64,000 nucleotides of DNA, taken from contig JAHLKC010000013.1 in NCBI GenBank assembly GCA_025449115.1, positions 1 to 64,000 of the forward strand. Reading direction: 5' to 3'. Below, in pieces: positions 21,165 to 33,512 of the stretch. This DNA comes from Chytridium lagenaria (Eukaryota; Chytridiomycota; Chytridiomycetes; Chytridiales; Chytridiaceae). Position 1 is the stretch's first letter; every line of letters begins with the position of its first letter. A model generated the notes under the pieces. That model saw only the letters and a list, made by a program, of their open reading frames with translations. It was not told the origin of the DNA and did no database searches. A program made the position numbers and the translations under genes.

Positions 21165-22387
21165 CTACAAAAACCTCTTAATAACCTCTTCCGCCGTTTC
21201 CACAATAATCTTTTCCAACCCCAAATACTCCATCCCCAACACCTCCTTCGACCGTCCATTCAACTCTGCCACACCAACAACCGCCCCTTCACCTCCTCCT
21301 CACTATACTTGGCAACCGGTCTATCAGGAAACCTCCTTTTCAAAATATCCACAACCTCATAATGCGTACAAGTCCCCGCTGACACAATAATCCGCTTTCC
21401 AGAGGCCTTTTCAGAAGTCAACGCACGGACATGCGCGGTGGCAACGTCGCGGACATCAACGTAGCCGAGGGTGAGGTTTCGGACAGCGATCGCGCCAGTA
21501 AGATAATCGGCAATGATTTTAACCTTGATTCACGTTAATCCTTGCATAACCCCCCATACGGGACTTACAGATGTATTGAGGTCTTCGTATTTGGCGACTT
21601 CATGAATAGGTGGTCCGTAAATAAACGGTGGGTTGCAAACCACAAGATCAAAGCTTCGTTTTTCAGCACCAAACGAAATCCCAAGCAGCCTTGGATCGTT
21701 AAGAAAATATAGCAATCATCAAACCTTCTCCGCTAAAGTCTTGGACGCCGGATATCCCACAACAGGGCCTAACCCCTCCCCGAGTCTCTCCAACTCTCCT
21801 ACGGCGAAATCATTCCAATCCTCTTCTGAAAGCCCCGCCGGGTTTTTCGGCGTCGCACTCCTCACAGCCGCCATGGACGATGTTATCACAACCCTTTTCA
21901 CATTTGGCGCAAACGATGCAACGGATTTTAAAATACCCGTGGTTCCCTTCACAGCGGGATCAATGAGATCCTTGTAGACGGAAGTGACGTTGTAGTGGAA
22001 TGGGGAAGCGGTGTGAATGACGAAATCGACGCCTATGTTATATCAGATGAGAATTGGTAGAGATATCAACCTTTCACGGCTTCATCAAATGCATGGTCGA
22101 CGGCAATGTCAGGGACTTTGACGATCTCGAACCTGTCTGCGTGTTTCGAGAAGAGGGTTTTGAGGTATTCGCCCTTGATAATGTGTTATGGAACGGGAGA
22201 ATGAGGGGGTGACACTACCTTTTGAAGGGATCTCACGGTTCCCCTGCGCGAATAAGGTTAATACATGGGGCAAGAGAAAGTGGCAATTGAAATCTTACCT
22301 TACGACATACCCCTGCTCAAGGCATTCACGCGCGACGTGAGCACCAAGATAACCTGTGACTCCCGATACAAGGACGACGGACGGCAT
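21165..22387 (-). CDS. NAD(P)-dependent reductase of the dihydroflavonol reductase/GRE2 type
   Basis: Extended short-chain dehydrogenase reducing a carbonyl with NAD(P)H; the substrate is unknown. Exons: 22387-22299, 22243-22219, 22173-22071, 22032-21725, 21689-21569 and 21523-21165. The Rossmann start VLVSGVTGYLGAHVARECL carries the GxxGxxG nucleotide site. VDFVIHTASPFHY, VKRVVITSSMAAV and the catalytic YPASKTLAEK follow, then DLVVCNPPFIYGP, YVDVRDVATAHVRAL and a C-terminal LGLEKIIVETAEEVIKRFL. Two single-base indels break the frame: AAA at 21671-21673 (one base too many) and CCCC at 21284-21287 (one too few). Allowing for the first makes exon 5 a whole number of codons, matching the phase of both flanking introns. 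Very short exon 2 (25 nt). Confidence 0.88.
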
Positions 22388-22571
22388 GACGATTGTTGGA
22401 ATTATTTAATTTCTGACAAATGCAAGACTAGCAATCGAGATTCTCCATCACGCAATTCTTTCCATGCAAAAAAAAAAAAAAAAAACAAGGGTACGCAAAA
22501 AGATAAATACAAAAAATGTACAAAAGGGAGGGTAAAGGTCTAAATAACGGGGTATATTTATATGGATATGT

Positions 22572-24104
22572 TTATGTGTTCTGCTTTGTCCGAAAATTCG
22601 AGCCATGGTCTGTTTTACCAGACTCCACCACCACCTTCTCACGATTCACTTTGGCAAGAATAGCAGTACAATCCTCATCCTTCAATTCTTTGAGCACCGC
22701 AAAATGTTCAAACAGTTCCTGAACGATTTGATATAACTATAAATAAAGAATAAGAAAAAGTTAAGACAAGCGCTTCAAGAGTCAACGACATACCTCCTGA
22801 ACGTTCACGTTCAATTCCGAAAACCACTTTTCAAGTCCTGGCGGTGCAGCTGCAGATGTAAGAGTCGCATCCTGTCCATTTTTCTCATGAAGTCCGGCTG
22901 CAATGAGAATAGACGATAGGGCTATCATATGCGGCGCATGAAGTAGCGGGATATCTGACCGATAACAATCGTTCACGAGCATCCAGGCGGTCTGAAGGAA
23001 ATTGGGGTCGGCGTTGAGGTCGTTACAAAACCTATACGGATTTCCGTGATTAGAATTACTCGCAAAAAAAAAAGCAGCAAACACGCGTAAAAGGCCAAGA
23101 AACATGATTAAAACAGAGAAAACCCCGAAAAGTTACAATTTAAATGTACTAAATGAAAGTAAAACACCTACATCGTCAACGGTCTATAAGGATGATACAC
23201 AATCGTAAAAAGCTCATCTCCTCCAGCAGATAAAACTCAGTCTCCGCAATTTTCGCCGGATCATGCGGAAACCCACCATTATCTACTCCTTTTATCAGCA
23301 AAACAAAAAATTAGATTTTTTGGCCCCACCAGCAACCACATTTTTCATTTCACTGACTACAGTTTTTATGTGAACGGGACATTCTTCCACTTTGGAAGCA
23401 AGGTAGAGACAGGTTGGCGCTATAAGGACGGGGTCTCCATTACGGAATGAGTTTCTGAGAAATAATTATGTGATGAGGGAAAAAAAAGGTAAGTTTCTTT
23501 CTTTTCAAAAACATATTTAAAACGAAAGTAGTAAGAAAATATAACGCACCTTGCGTAATAACGCTTAAAATATACTAACGCTGTTGACACGACTTGTTGT
23601 CGAACGTTTAGATTTCGTCCCAGCTTATGAATCACTGATTTTTTTAATGGTTAGTATTAATAAAAAGCAATCAGGTCTCAGATAGAGTTAAAATAGAACT
23701 ACGGAAAAAAAGTTTTAGCCGTTAAACGCCACCTAAATAGCAGCCCTTGTCTACACTAAAACAAATCCTGGCCTACCATCATCAAAGATTTTCGACGAAA
23801 ACCGCGATCCTCAATCTCCACATCCCACCCTCATTCTTCAACACCATCACCTCACTACAACAACCCCAACCATCCCCAAGCAAAGAAAGCACCTTCCCCT
23901 AAAGTAAAACACTCACATATGGCAAAGTGGATCTTGACTTTCGCCCGCTCTCTCGCCGTCACAAACTCCAAATCCGTCAAAAAAGCAGGCGACTCCCAGA
24001 GCTCAGATCTCTTAAACCTCCAATGCTTCCTGTACATTTGATCAATTGAACCCTTTGTGTAAATAGGCGTACCCTTGCGAGCTTTCCCAGTAGTTGGCCG
24101 ACAT
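22572..24104 (-). CDS. SSN8: Cyclin C (SSN8/SRB11-type Mediator kinase-module cyclin)
   Basis: Regulatory subunit of the CDK8 module of Mediator in the nucleus. Exon 1 (24104-24073) gives MSANYWESSQ; exon 2 (24029-23917) HWRFKRSELWES..AKVKIHFAI; exon 3 (23634-23550) IHKLGRNLNVRQQVVSTALVYFKRYYAR. Exon 4 (from 23454) reads NSF..DPVLIAPTCLYLASKVEECP. The next part, from about 23282 to 23172, has GGFPHDPAKIAETEFYLLEE and FTIVYHPYRPLTM; exons 23031-22794 and 22736-22572 finish the second cyclin fold. This order is the cyclin C box. One base appears to be missing at about 23214-23224, between LLEE and FTIVYHPY. The donor of exon 4 is inferred from phase (a GTGGGG site). Confidence 0.88.
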
Positions 24105-24592
24105 GTAGGTGGAAGGAGGGCAAGACGAAGGTCTGGAGAGGGGAGTGATGTGTATGTCTGGACAACGAGACCAGCAGAGGTTGTCGAATTCTATAAGCAC
24201 TTTACTCTAAAATTGATAAATTAAATTTAACAGACTGGACCACCAACAATGAACAACCGAATGAGGTTTGGAAGTAAAAGGCCTATATCATCTGACGGGT
24301 GGAGTCGCCACAAGAAGTCGATGAGGAGCAGATCCTTTTTCCTTCCTCAAGGGAATTCCTGCGGAGACGAGCAAGGAAGATTCAAAGATCGACAATTTAA
24401 AGACAGTTACAGTTGTGAACCTGCAAGGACTCGATTTATCCAGAAATGCAATGCTCAAGGAAAACCCATATCAATTATTCAGAAATGGAAGGTAATAAAA
24501 AAGCTCTTCCCTCAACACAATTCGTCATTCCAAACCCCGCATCACAAGCAAACACAAATCACAAAACTAACAAGGAGACTAGCGAAATGTAT
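24105..24592. other. Cyclin C promoter and RPS4 3' UTR
   Basis: Both neighbours are on the minus strand. No gene is supported. Confidence 0.5.
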
Positions 24593-26095
24593 TTACTGGG
24601 CAGCAGCCTTCTCCCTCCTCCTGTCACGCTCCTCAGCAATGGTGAGCTTGACACCCTTGCCCTTGGGAAGTGAGATCCACGCCTTGCTACCCTCTCCAAT
24701 GATGAAAACGTTGGTCAAACGGGTAGCGAACTGGTGGCCAATAGCGTCCTTGATGTGGACAATATCGAAACCACCGTGGTGACGCTCACGGTGGGTAACG
24801 GTACCCACACGTCCCATGTTACGTCCACCAGTGATGTAGGCAAGGTTGCCAACCTCGAACTTAATGAAGTCAACAGCCTTCTGGCTCTCAAGGTCGAACT
24901 TGATGGTGTCGTTGACCTTGACGGAGGGGTCGGGGTAGCGGATGGTGCGACCGTCGTGGGTGACGGCGTAGGGGATGCTCTTGGCGCCAACCTTGACGCT
25001 CTTGACCTTCATGAGCTTGTACTATTTCCAAAAAAATGGGCAGAAGAAAACGAGTAAGAATATGTACAAAGACAAACCCAACCCTCCACAGATCCTCACC
25101 TTAGCCTCCTCAGAACCAATGCGGTGAATGGTGAAACGGCCCTTGACGTCGTAGACGAGACGGAAGTTCTCACCAGTCTTCTCGATAGAGATGACGTCTT
25201 TTCATTCAATTAGGATAATTAGCATCTCAAAAACAACCCCCCGACAATATGATGCAACTGACTAATAAAACTCACCCATGAAACCGGCGGGGTAGGTGTA
25301 GTCAGTGCGGGACCTTGTTGTCGACCTTGATCAAGCGCTGCATGACAATGGACTTGGTCTCCTTACCGGTCAAGGCGTACTTGAGACGGTTACGGAGGAA
25401 GACCACAAGGGGAAGGGACTCCCTGAGCTTGTGGGGACCGGGGGAGGGCCTGGGAGCCCAGGTACCGGTCAGCTTGTCAAGCATCCAGTGCTTGGGCGCA
25501 TTGAGCTGTAGAGGTGGAAAGATAGAGGAGTAAGGTGAGAAATCCATGATTGTTTCCACAATAGATTTGAAGTCCGAGGGCCGGATGTAGAGTACTTACA
25601 CGCTTCAAGTGCTTCTTCTGACCACGAGGCTGTTATCGAACATTCGACGAGGGGAGTGGGGTTGCCGATGCGGATATAGGGTGAGAAACCAACGGTTAGA
25701 ATGACGGTCTCAAAAAGAAAACTCATTGTTCAAGTCAACGGAAAAACGCTCAAAGGCCCCAACTTCTCCAACATCGCTTCAAGCATCCGTCATGTCAATC
25801 GTCGTTCACTGTCTCTATGAAAATGCTGTTGTCGACCTTCTTGTTCCAAGCAATCTCAGCAATCTCTTATCGTTCCCCATGTCCGTCCCCACCCAGCTCT
25901 CTTCCATCCTTATATTCCTAGTCCATCCATCTCCGCAGTCCTTCCTCCGAGGGAACATCTCCCATAACCATTCCACAGCGTTTGATATCGTCCTTTCTTC
26001 TCCTTTCGATGACGGATGCGATGCGATGGGATGGATGGGATGGCCTCTGCTCTAGTCGCTCCCCCTCTAATCCAATACCTACCATGTTTGTCGAC
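24593..26095 (-). CDS. RPS4: 40S ribosomal protein S4 (eS4)
   Basis: Component of the small ribosomal subunit. Exons: 25629-25600 ([10 protein letters not shown]), 25505-25276, 25197-25100 and 25021-24593, ending [12 protein letters not shown]. An ATG at 26095-26093 followed at once by a GTAGGT donor is the best candidate for a first exon made of the start codon alone, with a 463-nt intron. Family marks: [77 protein letters not shown] and the KOW-like segment. An extra base in the GGG run at 25309-25311 breaks the frame between VDNKV and TYPAGFM. The flanking introns fit the family, so this is almost surely a sequencing error. Confidence 0.95.
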
Positions 26096-28138
26096 GAATT
26101 TGAAAAGGATTTGCGTCACACCGAGCTTCCCACTCCATATCAGAGATGAAAATTTTCTTTCATATAATTATATTTTTTGCATAATGCTTCGAAGTGGTGG
26201 CAAAGGAAGAGGAGGGAGACGAGGGCTCAAGTGATCAACGACCATCACTTTGGTGGACGCGTCTCCGTCCAAAGACTTCCTCAAAATACATTCCAACAAT
26301 ATATCCTTCTCTCCTTTCACTACATTCTTCTGCTTTCTTTTCCTTTATCTTTATAACTAGGTAACAAGATCTCCATGAGTACCTATATCGCCAAAAAAAA
26401 GGCAATCAAGAATTTAACGAAAAAACAATAACCGTCAATGCCTAAACTTCTGGATAATCAATATCTTATGAACAAAGAAATATATGAAATTACCATAGCG
26501 GCAAGCAGGAAAAACAAGAAGTTACAATTTCAAGTGTTAAAGTGTATCCATGTATCCATTGCCATAAATATCATCGAAAAGTTCCAAGGATCCGTGACAA
26601 CGACCCCAATGATTCGTTTGGGTGACGTACATTCGACCTACTTTTACTTTTTTGACCGTTTTATGTTTTTAAGGCTGGCTTCTCAATTTATGTTGACGGA
26701 TATGGGCGTTCACACTTTCGTCGGCAAGAGTCATAACTTTATTTGATTATGGAAGTTGATAGCGATAACTTTGGAAAAACTGGTTAAATAAAAGACCACA
26801 AGCCAACTAAAAGTGAAGGGATATAACAGAGAAAGATAACTTTAACCTTCCCTGTGCTCTGACCCGACATCCACCTATTCTCTTACTTTTTCAGTACATG
26901 CAAATGGCGTCTCTCTCAACCCCGTACTTACCATAACATGGTATTTTTGCGTTGCAGCGCAGTGATCATCATAACAAACAAAGTAAGTATCTCCATGTAA
27001 GGGTGGCTTCCAGCAATGGTCGCAAGAATCAAAAAGATCCACCAGCTACCCTGTACCTCATCTTTTGTCTCAAGTGCGATTCAATCACAATGACCGATAC
27101 CTTCCTCTGCTTCTTACAAGTTCAAGTTCAAGAGAAAACCGGCGTTTATAGAAGATGGTTTGTTGTTTGCCGGTTACTTCCTCGTATCTCAACCCAAGTC
27201 ACCTTTAACCCTGCCCAGCCCTTCGTCTCTGCAGATTAATATATTGATGATATTATTTAATACGACTAATGGAATCTCCAGCATCATCTGTATTCTCATC
27301 AGAAAAAACGATGCAAAGTCCAAAATCCAATGTGCTGGCGCTTGCAGGTTATCGCACGCACTTACCTGGCGTCCCTTTGACGCTTCTCAGAGAAGGGGGA
27401 TAAGAGATAAAAGGCGGTGATGGCTGACAAAAATGTCAAGTTTCGTAGATTTAGATCAGTGACACGGCTTTTTAGCATGAATAAATCGTGGCAAAAAATG
27501 AACTTTACAACTTTTTTCCTTGAACAAGCTGAAGAACGACAGACTGTTGCCCAAAAAAAATCATACGATGATTAGAAGCACGGGACTTACAGAGGCAGAA
27601 AAAATGTAAGGTATCGAAATTATGCTTGATATGTTATCTTATATGACGCTAATCGCATATTCAACGACCCGACAGGTCTTTTTAGATGTTTTTATATGTT
27701 TTTCGTATATCTAATTTCATCTCAAACTCCCTAAAATGATGGATGCAAAGGAGACTAATGATGGATGCAAAGGAGATTCAATGGCAGGCGCACATCTACA
27801 AGAATTGACGTTGATCAACGCGAACGATTATCTTTGTGAAAAGTGAAAGCTCGCAAGGTTTGGACATTATAAAGTTGAAAAACAAGATACAAAGCTGAGC
27901 TCCTTCAAGTGCATAACGCACAATTCCTTTTATCAAAAAAAAGTTCATGCCGAACTGAACGATGTCTTTGATTCTTCCTCTTCGTTGTTTGGACTAATAA
28001 AACAGACTCAGTCACGCCAATACTCTTCGATGGTTGGACCAAGAACACGCCGATATTTGAATTTTCCATCGTTGTATTTCAAATTGAGCGACGAGTGATG
28101 GTCCATTTTGATATTTCTCGAAGAAAAGGGAACTGAGG

Positions 28139-28170
<32 letters not shown>

Positions 28171-28923
28171 TTCGTCAAATCCAAAACACGGAGACAAGGA
28201 AAGTGAAAAAAAAATCATCCGGGACAAAATATAAGTTTAGAGCGGAAATGAGGACAAAACGGGGGAGCTTCGCCGAGAAGTATGTATGTGTCATGTTTGT
28301 CCTACTTCTATGTCTTACGACGCCGGTCCCCGAATTTCGAGACTGGTTCGTCGATCTGAAGATCGGTGATCGACAGAGAGGAAATGAGGAAGTAATGCGA
28401 GAAAAGATGAAAAAAAAGTGAAAAACAGTTTTTTGGGGAAGAACCATCCGGGTCTCACAAAGCTGAGTCACTTGTGTAATATAATATTTTCTTGGTTTGT
28501 TTGGTTGCGGGTGTGTGAAAAGGCGGAAAGGATTGGACGGAATGGGTTTGGGTTGCGGAGACAGCATTCATATGAATAGGAAAGACAAAGCGGAGGAGGG
28601 ACTCCGGGAGAAAAAGAGGAAGAAAAATTACCGTCAATTTACGGCACATATCCATATCACATATTAATCTTAAAGCAAAAGAGAAAAAAAAAAGAGCAAA
28701 GCATTAATTAATGAGCTTGCTGCTCATTTTCTGTTTGCTGATCATTCCACTTAATAAAATAATTATTGCCCCCTTTTCTCCCAATTCCCTTCAATCCCAA
28801 AAAACAAAAAAGAAAAAAAAACTTAAACGTCTCCCCAACCACCCTTTCTCCCTCCCTCAGAACATTAACTCTAAAGCTCTACTCAATTCATCTACTCTAC
28901 AACTACAACTACACCTTCAAGCA
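26096..28923. other. Gene-poor 2.8-kb region
   Basis: No gene is supported on either strand. It contains a GATGG-rich stretch near 26013-26045, two copies of ATGATGGATGCAAAGGAGA at 27735-27776, a CAT microsatellite at 28139-28171 and many A or T runs. A short frame at 28016-28130 reads LFDGWTKNTP, faintly like the DGWT block of hAT transposases, too short to call. Confidence 0.5.
28139..28171. repeat. (CAT)n microsatellite
   Basis: About eleven perfect CAT/ATC units in a gene-free region. Confidence 0.9.
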
Positions 28924-31209
28924 ATGAGGCACTATCACACAGTCACTGCACTGGACGACAGCATCATCATTTCGAACGACAACAGTAACAACAGCAACAG
29001 CAACAAAGACCAGGAGATATCACTGAAAGCAGCAACACCAGCAACTCACCTCTCCTTACCCAAACACATCAACCTTTCACTTTTTTGTCCACACGGCAAC
29101 AAGCCCCATCCATCGCTACAAATCATCACAGGTCTCAAGAATACACAACCGTTCCAACACCTTCCTCCACTCAACCCGCTCATCTCCCTCATCCTACTAT
29201 GATCGGAGGATCCGTCGATCCTCATGCTGTCCAACAACAAGAACAACAACACAACCATGTGGGGATCTCAAGACAAGAGAGTGATGAGGTTGAACAGAGG
29301 CATCATCATTCATTGGAACGCCGCCTCAGAGCTGGGAAAACGTGCAGCGTGGGATGGGGACTGCTGCACAAAGTGGAGGTGCTGTGCATCCGCGGGATGC
29401 TGGGGTTATGGGACATGAACATGCTCATAATCATGCATGGGGTTTACCTGTACGCAGCAGCAGCAGCGCCTTGGCTCATTCTGCCAATGCCTTGATGTTG
29501 GGCGGTGGTGGTGGTGGTGAGGGCCAGTGGGTGGATGGAGTTTTGAAGCCTTTGCTGCATCGTTGGGGTTGGGGTCGATGGATGATGGTATGGAAGAGGC
29601 GTGGGAAACCGGAGGTGGCTGTTGGTGCCGGTCTTGGTGAGGAGGAGATGGATATGGATAAATATATCAATGGTCTTGATGACCCTGCTCCTCAACCTTC
29701 CCATCCACCTGTCACCACCGCTACCATCAACAACAACAGCACCAACTCTCTAGTCATCCCCCATGATACCAGTTTTGCGCTACTCCGTTCCGCCTCGGCA
29801 TCCACCTCTTCGCCCTTCTCCATTGGACAACATCAAGATCCTCGCACAAGGTTCTTTTGAATCCCCACCGACATCGGAGCCAGTATCAGTGCCCACCCCA
29901 CCTCCCGTCGCACCCATCACCAAAACATCTCGACGACAAACCAGTTCAAGAGTCGCGCAATCCACGACCATTGAGACAGGGCTACCCTCCCCAGCCACCA
30001 CGATGGCAGGCACAGCCATTTCAGAAGGTTCACCCATGCTTCCTCCCCCAATCGACGAACCCACGACCACCATCACCACGCGCAAAAGGGGTCGGGTGGC
30101 CAAAGGTCAAAGTGTTGGAAGATCACGCCAGACATCGTCAAATGTGAGTGTTGAAGTGAAGGCTGAGGATGGGAGAGACGGTCTTCCAGAGGAGGATCGA
30201 TGAGTGAGCTGTCGGCGACAGCCGAAGCTGGGGAGGAGGATGGGGAGGAGGACGATGCTGAGGAGGAGGAAGAAGAAGACGAAGAGGAGGAGTGATGATG
30301 ATGGGGATGAAGAGGGTGGCGGTGGGAGAAAGAGAAGGCGGAAGGCGACAGGTGGAAAGGGAAAGAAGGGTCTTTGGTGTCATCGTCTGGATCATACAAG
30401 CGGCAAAGGGGGATGGAAGATACCTTGAGGAGAAAGAGAAACACTGAGGCTGCGAGACGGAGTCGACAAAAGAAGAATGCTAGGGTAAGTCCTCTTGATT
30501 GCTCCCTCTCTCTCTCTCTCTTCAATCTCAGTCTCTAGTAGCAGTAGTAGTAGTTGGTTAGTTAGAAGCAGACGGTAGTGAGTAGTGGGTTGGGTACGGT
30601 AGTGGTTAGGGACCTTGTCGTGGAAGGAGAATGGACTGAGGTGAATGTGATAAAAAAAGGTGGATGAAAGTGCGGATAGAGGTAAAAAGCAATGGAAAAA
30701 GAAAAAGGGAAAGGAGCACCTTTTATTTTCTCTTTTGGTTTTCTTCGATCCAGGAGCACCAGACACTTTTTATCACCCTCAGAGTCAGATCGAGACCATT
30801 TGGAAATTAAGTTCCAAATTAAAATTTTATTGCCTCGATCCGGCGGAAGTGGTTTCATTGGCTGTTGGAATTTAATTGTTTTATTTTGAACTCTTTTTTT
30901 CTTTTTTCTTTTCCTTTTAAACAACAATTTTATTCTATTTTTATTTTAGTTATTCCTGACACAATCACATTTACTAATTTCTTTATCCCTCATCAAATAT
31001 ACAGCTCGATTACCTTGAGCAACTCGTCAAAGACCTCGAAGCAGAAAACTCTTCTCTGCAAATCCGTTCCGCAGTGCTGGAGAACGATAAAGCCAATCTC
31101 CTCGTCAGCAAAATGAATTGCAGGGAGGGTGGGGACGCTCGAACGGCAATTGGAGGAGGCGCATCGGAGCATGATTAGCATGAGAGCATCAAGGGAGAAG
31201 GGGTTGTAA
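28924..31209 (+). CDS. bZIP transcription factor, GCN4-like DNA-binding domain
   Basis: Nuclear transcription factor. The basic region RRKRNTEAARRSRQKKNAR sits at the end of an exon (donor GTAAGT at 30485). After a 520-nt intron the leucine zipper starts at 31005, reading LDYLEQLVKDLEAENSSLQ and VLENDKANLL with heptad Leu. The NTEAARRSR core is that of GCN4/CPC1. Upstream lies a long disordered part (His/Gln/Asn-rich, Pro/Ser/Thr-rich, Glu-rich near 30230-30295) spread over three frames between 28924 and 30200. I cannot separate true introns from single-base indels there. A further shift near 31112 precedes a second helix (LERQLEEAHRSMISMRAS) ending at TAA 31207. Start at 28924 is tentative. 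Confidence 0.72.
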
Positions 31210-31607
31210 AAAAACGGTGTGGTATTCTGATGGCGCCGCGGAAGGGGGTTTCTTTGTTGTCTTGCTTCTCTTTTTTATATCTCAACTACCCCAAACTGTG
31301 GAGCCGGGTTATTTGTATTGAAGGAATAAATAGCTTCAGTGTCCTACTTTTAGAAAGGATTTGAATGTCAAAAGTGCCAAGAGCTTTTTGGTATTCGTAA
31401 AGAAGAGAAAGTGTTCTGGATATGTTTGACGAAAAGACTTGGAATAAGTTAGGATGATGAGCTCTCCAAAACTAACGGTTTCCCCACTCATATACTACAA
31501 CATATATATCATAAATTCCAATAAAACAAGGTCCAACAGAGATATCTACAATAGCCACATTGATATATTTACAAACGTTAACAAAAAAACCCTCGTCACG
31601 CACGACT
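31210..31607. other. Convergent 3' flanks
   Basis: 3' region between the bZIP gene and secreted repeat gene 1. The stretch near 31555-31590 is shared with 33475-33510 (ATATATTTACAAAC, then GCAAAAACC-like), so the tandem duplication includes 3' UTR. Confidence 0.5.
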
Positions 31608-32455
31608 TCAGTCATCTTCAACCTCAATTTCAACTTCACTCGTCGGTGATGCCGCGGCCGCCCCAACCACAGTGGGGGACGCTGCTGCATTATTTCCACG
31701 TCCACCACCGTTGCCACCACGACCGCGACCTTGCCCTTGTCCACCCGCACCGGCTCCACCGGCGCAGCTGCTTTGTTTTTACCAATAGCCTTGCCATTGC
31801 CACCTGCATTCCCACCGGCGTTCCCACCAGCCTGTTTGTTAGCTTTCCCAAGCGCCTTGCCGTTACCACCCGCGTTACCTGCACCAGCATTCCCACCAGC
31901 ATTCCCACCAGCATTCCCAGCATTCCCACCAGCACCTTGATTGTTTGCTTTTCCAAGCGCCTTGCCGTTACCACCCGCGTTCCTGCACCAGCTTCCCACC
32001 AGCACCTTGGTTGTTTGCTTTCCCAAGCGCCTTGCCGTTGCCACCCGCGTTCCCTGCACCAGCGTTCCCACCAGCACCTTGGTTGTTTGCTTTCCCTCTC
32101 GCCTTGCCGTTGCCGCCAGCGTTGCCGTTACCACCCGCATTGTTATTCTTTCCACGTCCACGAGGAGCGGCGGCGGCCTCCGTGGGTGCGGCTACAGCGG
32201 GTGCAGCTGCGACGGGTGAGGAAACAGCTGGGGCGGCACCTTCAGCGACAGCACCGGCTGCGATGGCGGCGGCAGCGACTTCATTCGCGATATCTTGACG
32301 ACGGACGAGGTTGAGAGATGGAGCTGTTTGCAGAACAAATAAAAAAATGTAAGAAATGGATAGGGAAGGGAGTCTCTACATACTGCTAGGATTGCGTTGA
32401 TGGTTGAGGATGAGGCAAGGACGGCCAAGAGATATGCGAGGTAATTGAATTTCAT
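31608..32455 (-). CDS. Secreted Gly/Asn/Lys-repeat protein, copy 1 (frame-broken)
   Basis: Function unknown. Exon 1 (32455-32384) is a signal peptide, MKFNYLAYLLAVLASSS onward, 24 codons ending in phase 0. Exon 2 starts at 32323 with SLNLVRRQDIANE, a dibasic Kex2-like site, then an Ala/Val-rich part. The body is built on units such as AGGNGKALGKANNQGAGGNA, and the tail has GQGQGRGRGG and an acidic SEVEIEVEDD end. Compared with copy 2 it lacks single bases at the start of exon 2 (near 32323) and twice near 31989-32000. It is therefore out of frame as given and may be either miscalled or decaying. Coding identity rests on the 2-copy comparison and the signal peptide. Confidence 0.75.
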
Positions 32456-32535
32456 GATTGCAAAAATATGTGTTGAGTTGTGGTAGCCGAGTTTAGTTGT
32501 TATCCAATGCTAAGTTGATGGAGACGTTCGTTCCC

Positions 32536-32544
32536 TTTATAATA
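32536..32544 (-). promoter_or_regulatory. TATA-type core promoter of secreted gene 1
   Basis: On the minus strand CGTTTGGCGTATTATAAA lies about 85 bp upstream of the ATG. It is the same place and nearly the same sequence as in the duplicate gene. Confidence 0.6.
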
Positions 32545-32716
32545 CGCCAAACGCCTCAGCGGCGACCTCTGCGCACAAACATGAAGGCCAAGATATTGCG
32601 GCATATAGATGAGGACGTGATGTGATTGGTGCGATGAGAATATATGATGAGTTGATGTGGGTTTCAGGTTTCAGGGCTTGTAGTCAAACGAGATCTTTGT
32701 TGTTGCTGCATGATCG

Positions 32717-32821
32717 GGAGTCAAGAAACAAGGAGGTGTATTTATGTTTTGATGGCTGTTAGTCAAAGAGACTCCTATTGTTAGATGATGACCCGTTGGG
32801 TTTTGGGAGTCACGAAACAAG
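32717..32821. promoter_or_regulatory. Two upstream GGGAGTCACGAAACAAG-type elements
   Basis: Copies at 32717-32733 (one mismatch) and 32805-32821, upstream of secreted gene 1. Two further copies occupy equivalent places upstream of gene 2. Possible activator sites; no factor is known to me. Confidence 0.45.
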
Positions 32822-32830
32822 TTTGTTTAT

Positions 32831-33474
32831 AGTAATGTACCATGTGATTCACATATAATATCTAAAACAGGTTTTGCTCGGAGTGTATTGCAAAGTGGCA
32901 TTACGAACGGCTATTGTATTTATCCATAATATGTCAACGTCGGTGTGTAAAGCTTCTATAACCGAGTCGGCGCGCGGTCCTTATACATACAGCTAATTTT
33001 TAACTGAGAATATTTCCGGCTGCAGTATACGAACAAGGTCGTTCGCTGAGCACAAAGGATAATGTGATCTAGATCTATCTGGCGCGTGTTGAAATCTAGA
33101 GCAAAGAACGGTATTCGATTATCTTGCGTACAACACGTAAGAAATAAAGTAAAAAAAGAAAGAAGGACTGAGGTATAAAGGAGTATACGCCTCAGCGGCT
33201 TTCTATGTGCCTCGTTAGAATGTTTCAGCACAGAATAAATGTTTTCTAACTAAGTTGCCACCCGGGTTCCGTTTGGAAACCGGGTTCGGTTTCCAAACTT
33301 TTTAAATAATTTGTGACCCGGCGCGTTGACAAGGTGGCCCTTTTAAAGCCCACTCTGTTTTACATTTTGAGCGGATCAAAGTATTGAAATTCCTCCGCCC
33401 ACCAAAACCACGCGTTTAAATGTTTCAACGATGGGTATGGTCTCAAAAAAATATCATATACATGGTCCACTGGG
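32831..33474. other. Unique spacer between the two duplicated units
   Basis: No gene. It contains a perfect inverted repeat, GTTTGGAAACC at 33271-33281 and GGTTTCCAAAC at 33288-33298, around a six-base loop. CCGGGTT motifs lie on both sides of the left arm. Confidence 0.6.
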
Positions 33475-33512
33475 GATATATTTACAAACATTTGCAAAAA
33501 CCTTCAACCACT

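Larger units (their letters stand above)
31555..32830. repeat. Segmental tandem duplication, unit 1
   Basis: Matches 33475-34720 in the same orientation: 3' flank, coding region, intron, 5' UTR, core promoter and about 250 bp further upstream. Upstream matches include GCGGCATATA, GTGATGTGATTGGTG, TCAAACGAGATCTTTGTTGT and GGGAGTCACGAAACAAG. Confidence 0.85.

Noticed and set aside
24734..25057. Plus-strand open frame rich in Val/Asp/Gly
   Set aside because: Antisense shadow of RPS4.
28016..28130. Short frame with LFDGWTKNTP resembling the hAT transposase DGWT block
   Set aside because: Only about 35 codons, no flanking hAT motifs, and the match rests on four residues.
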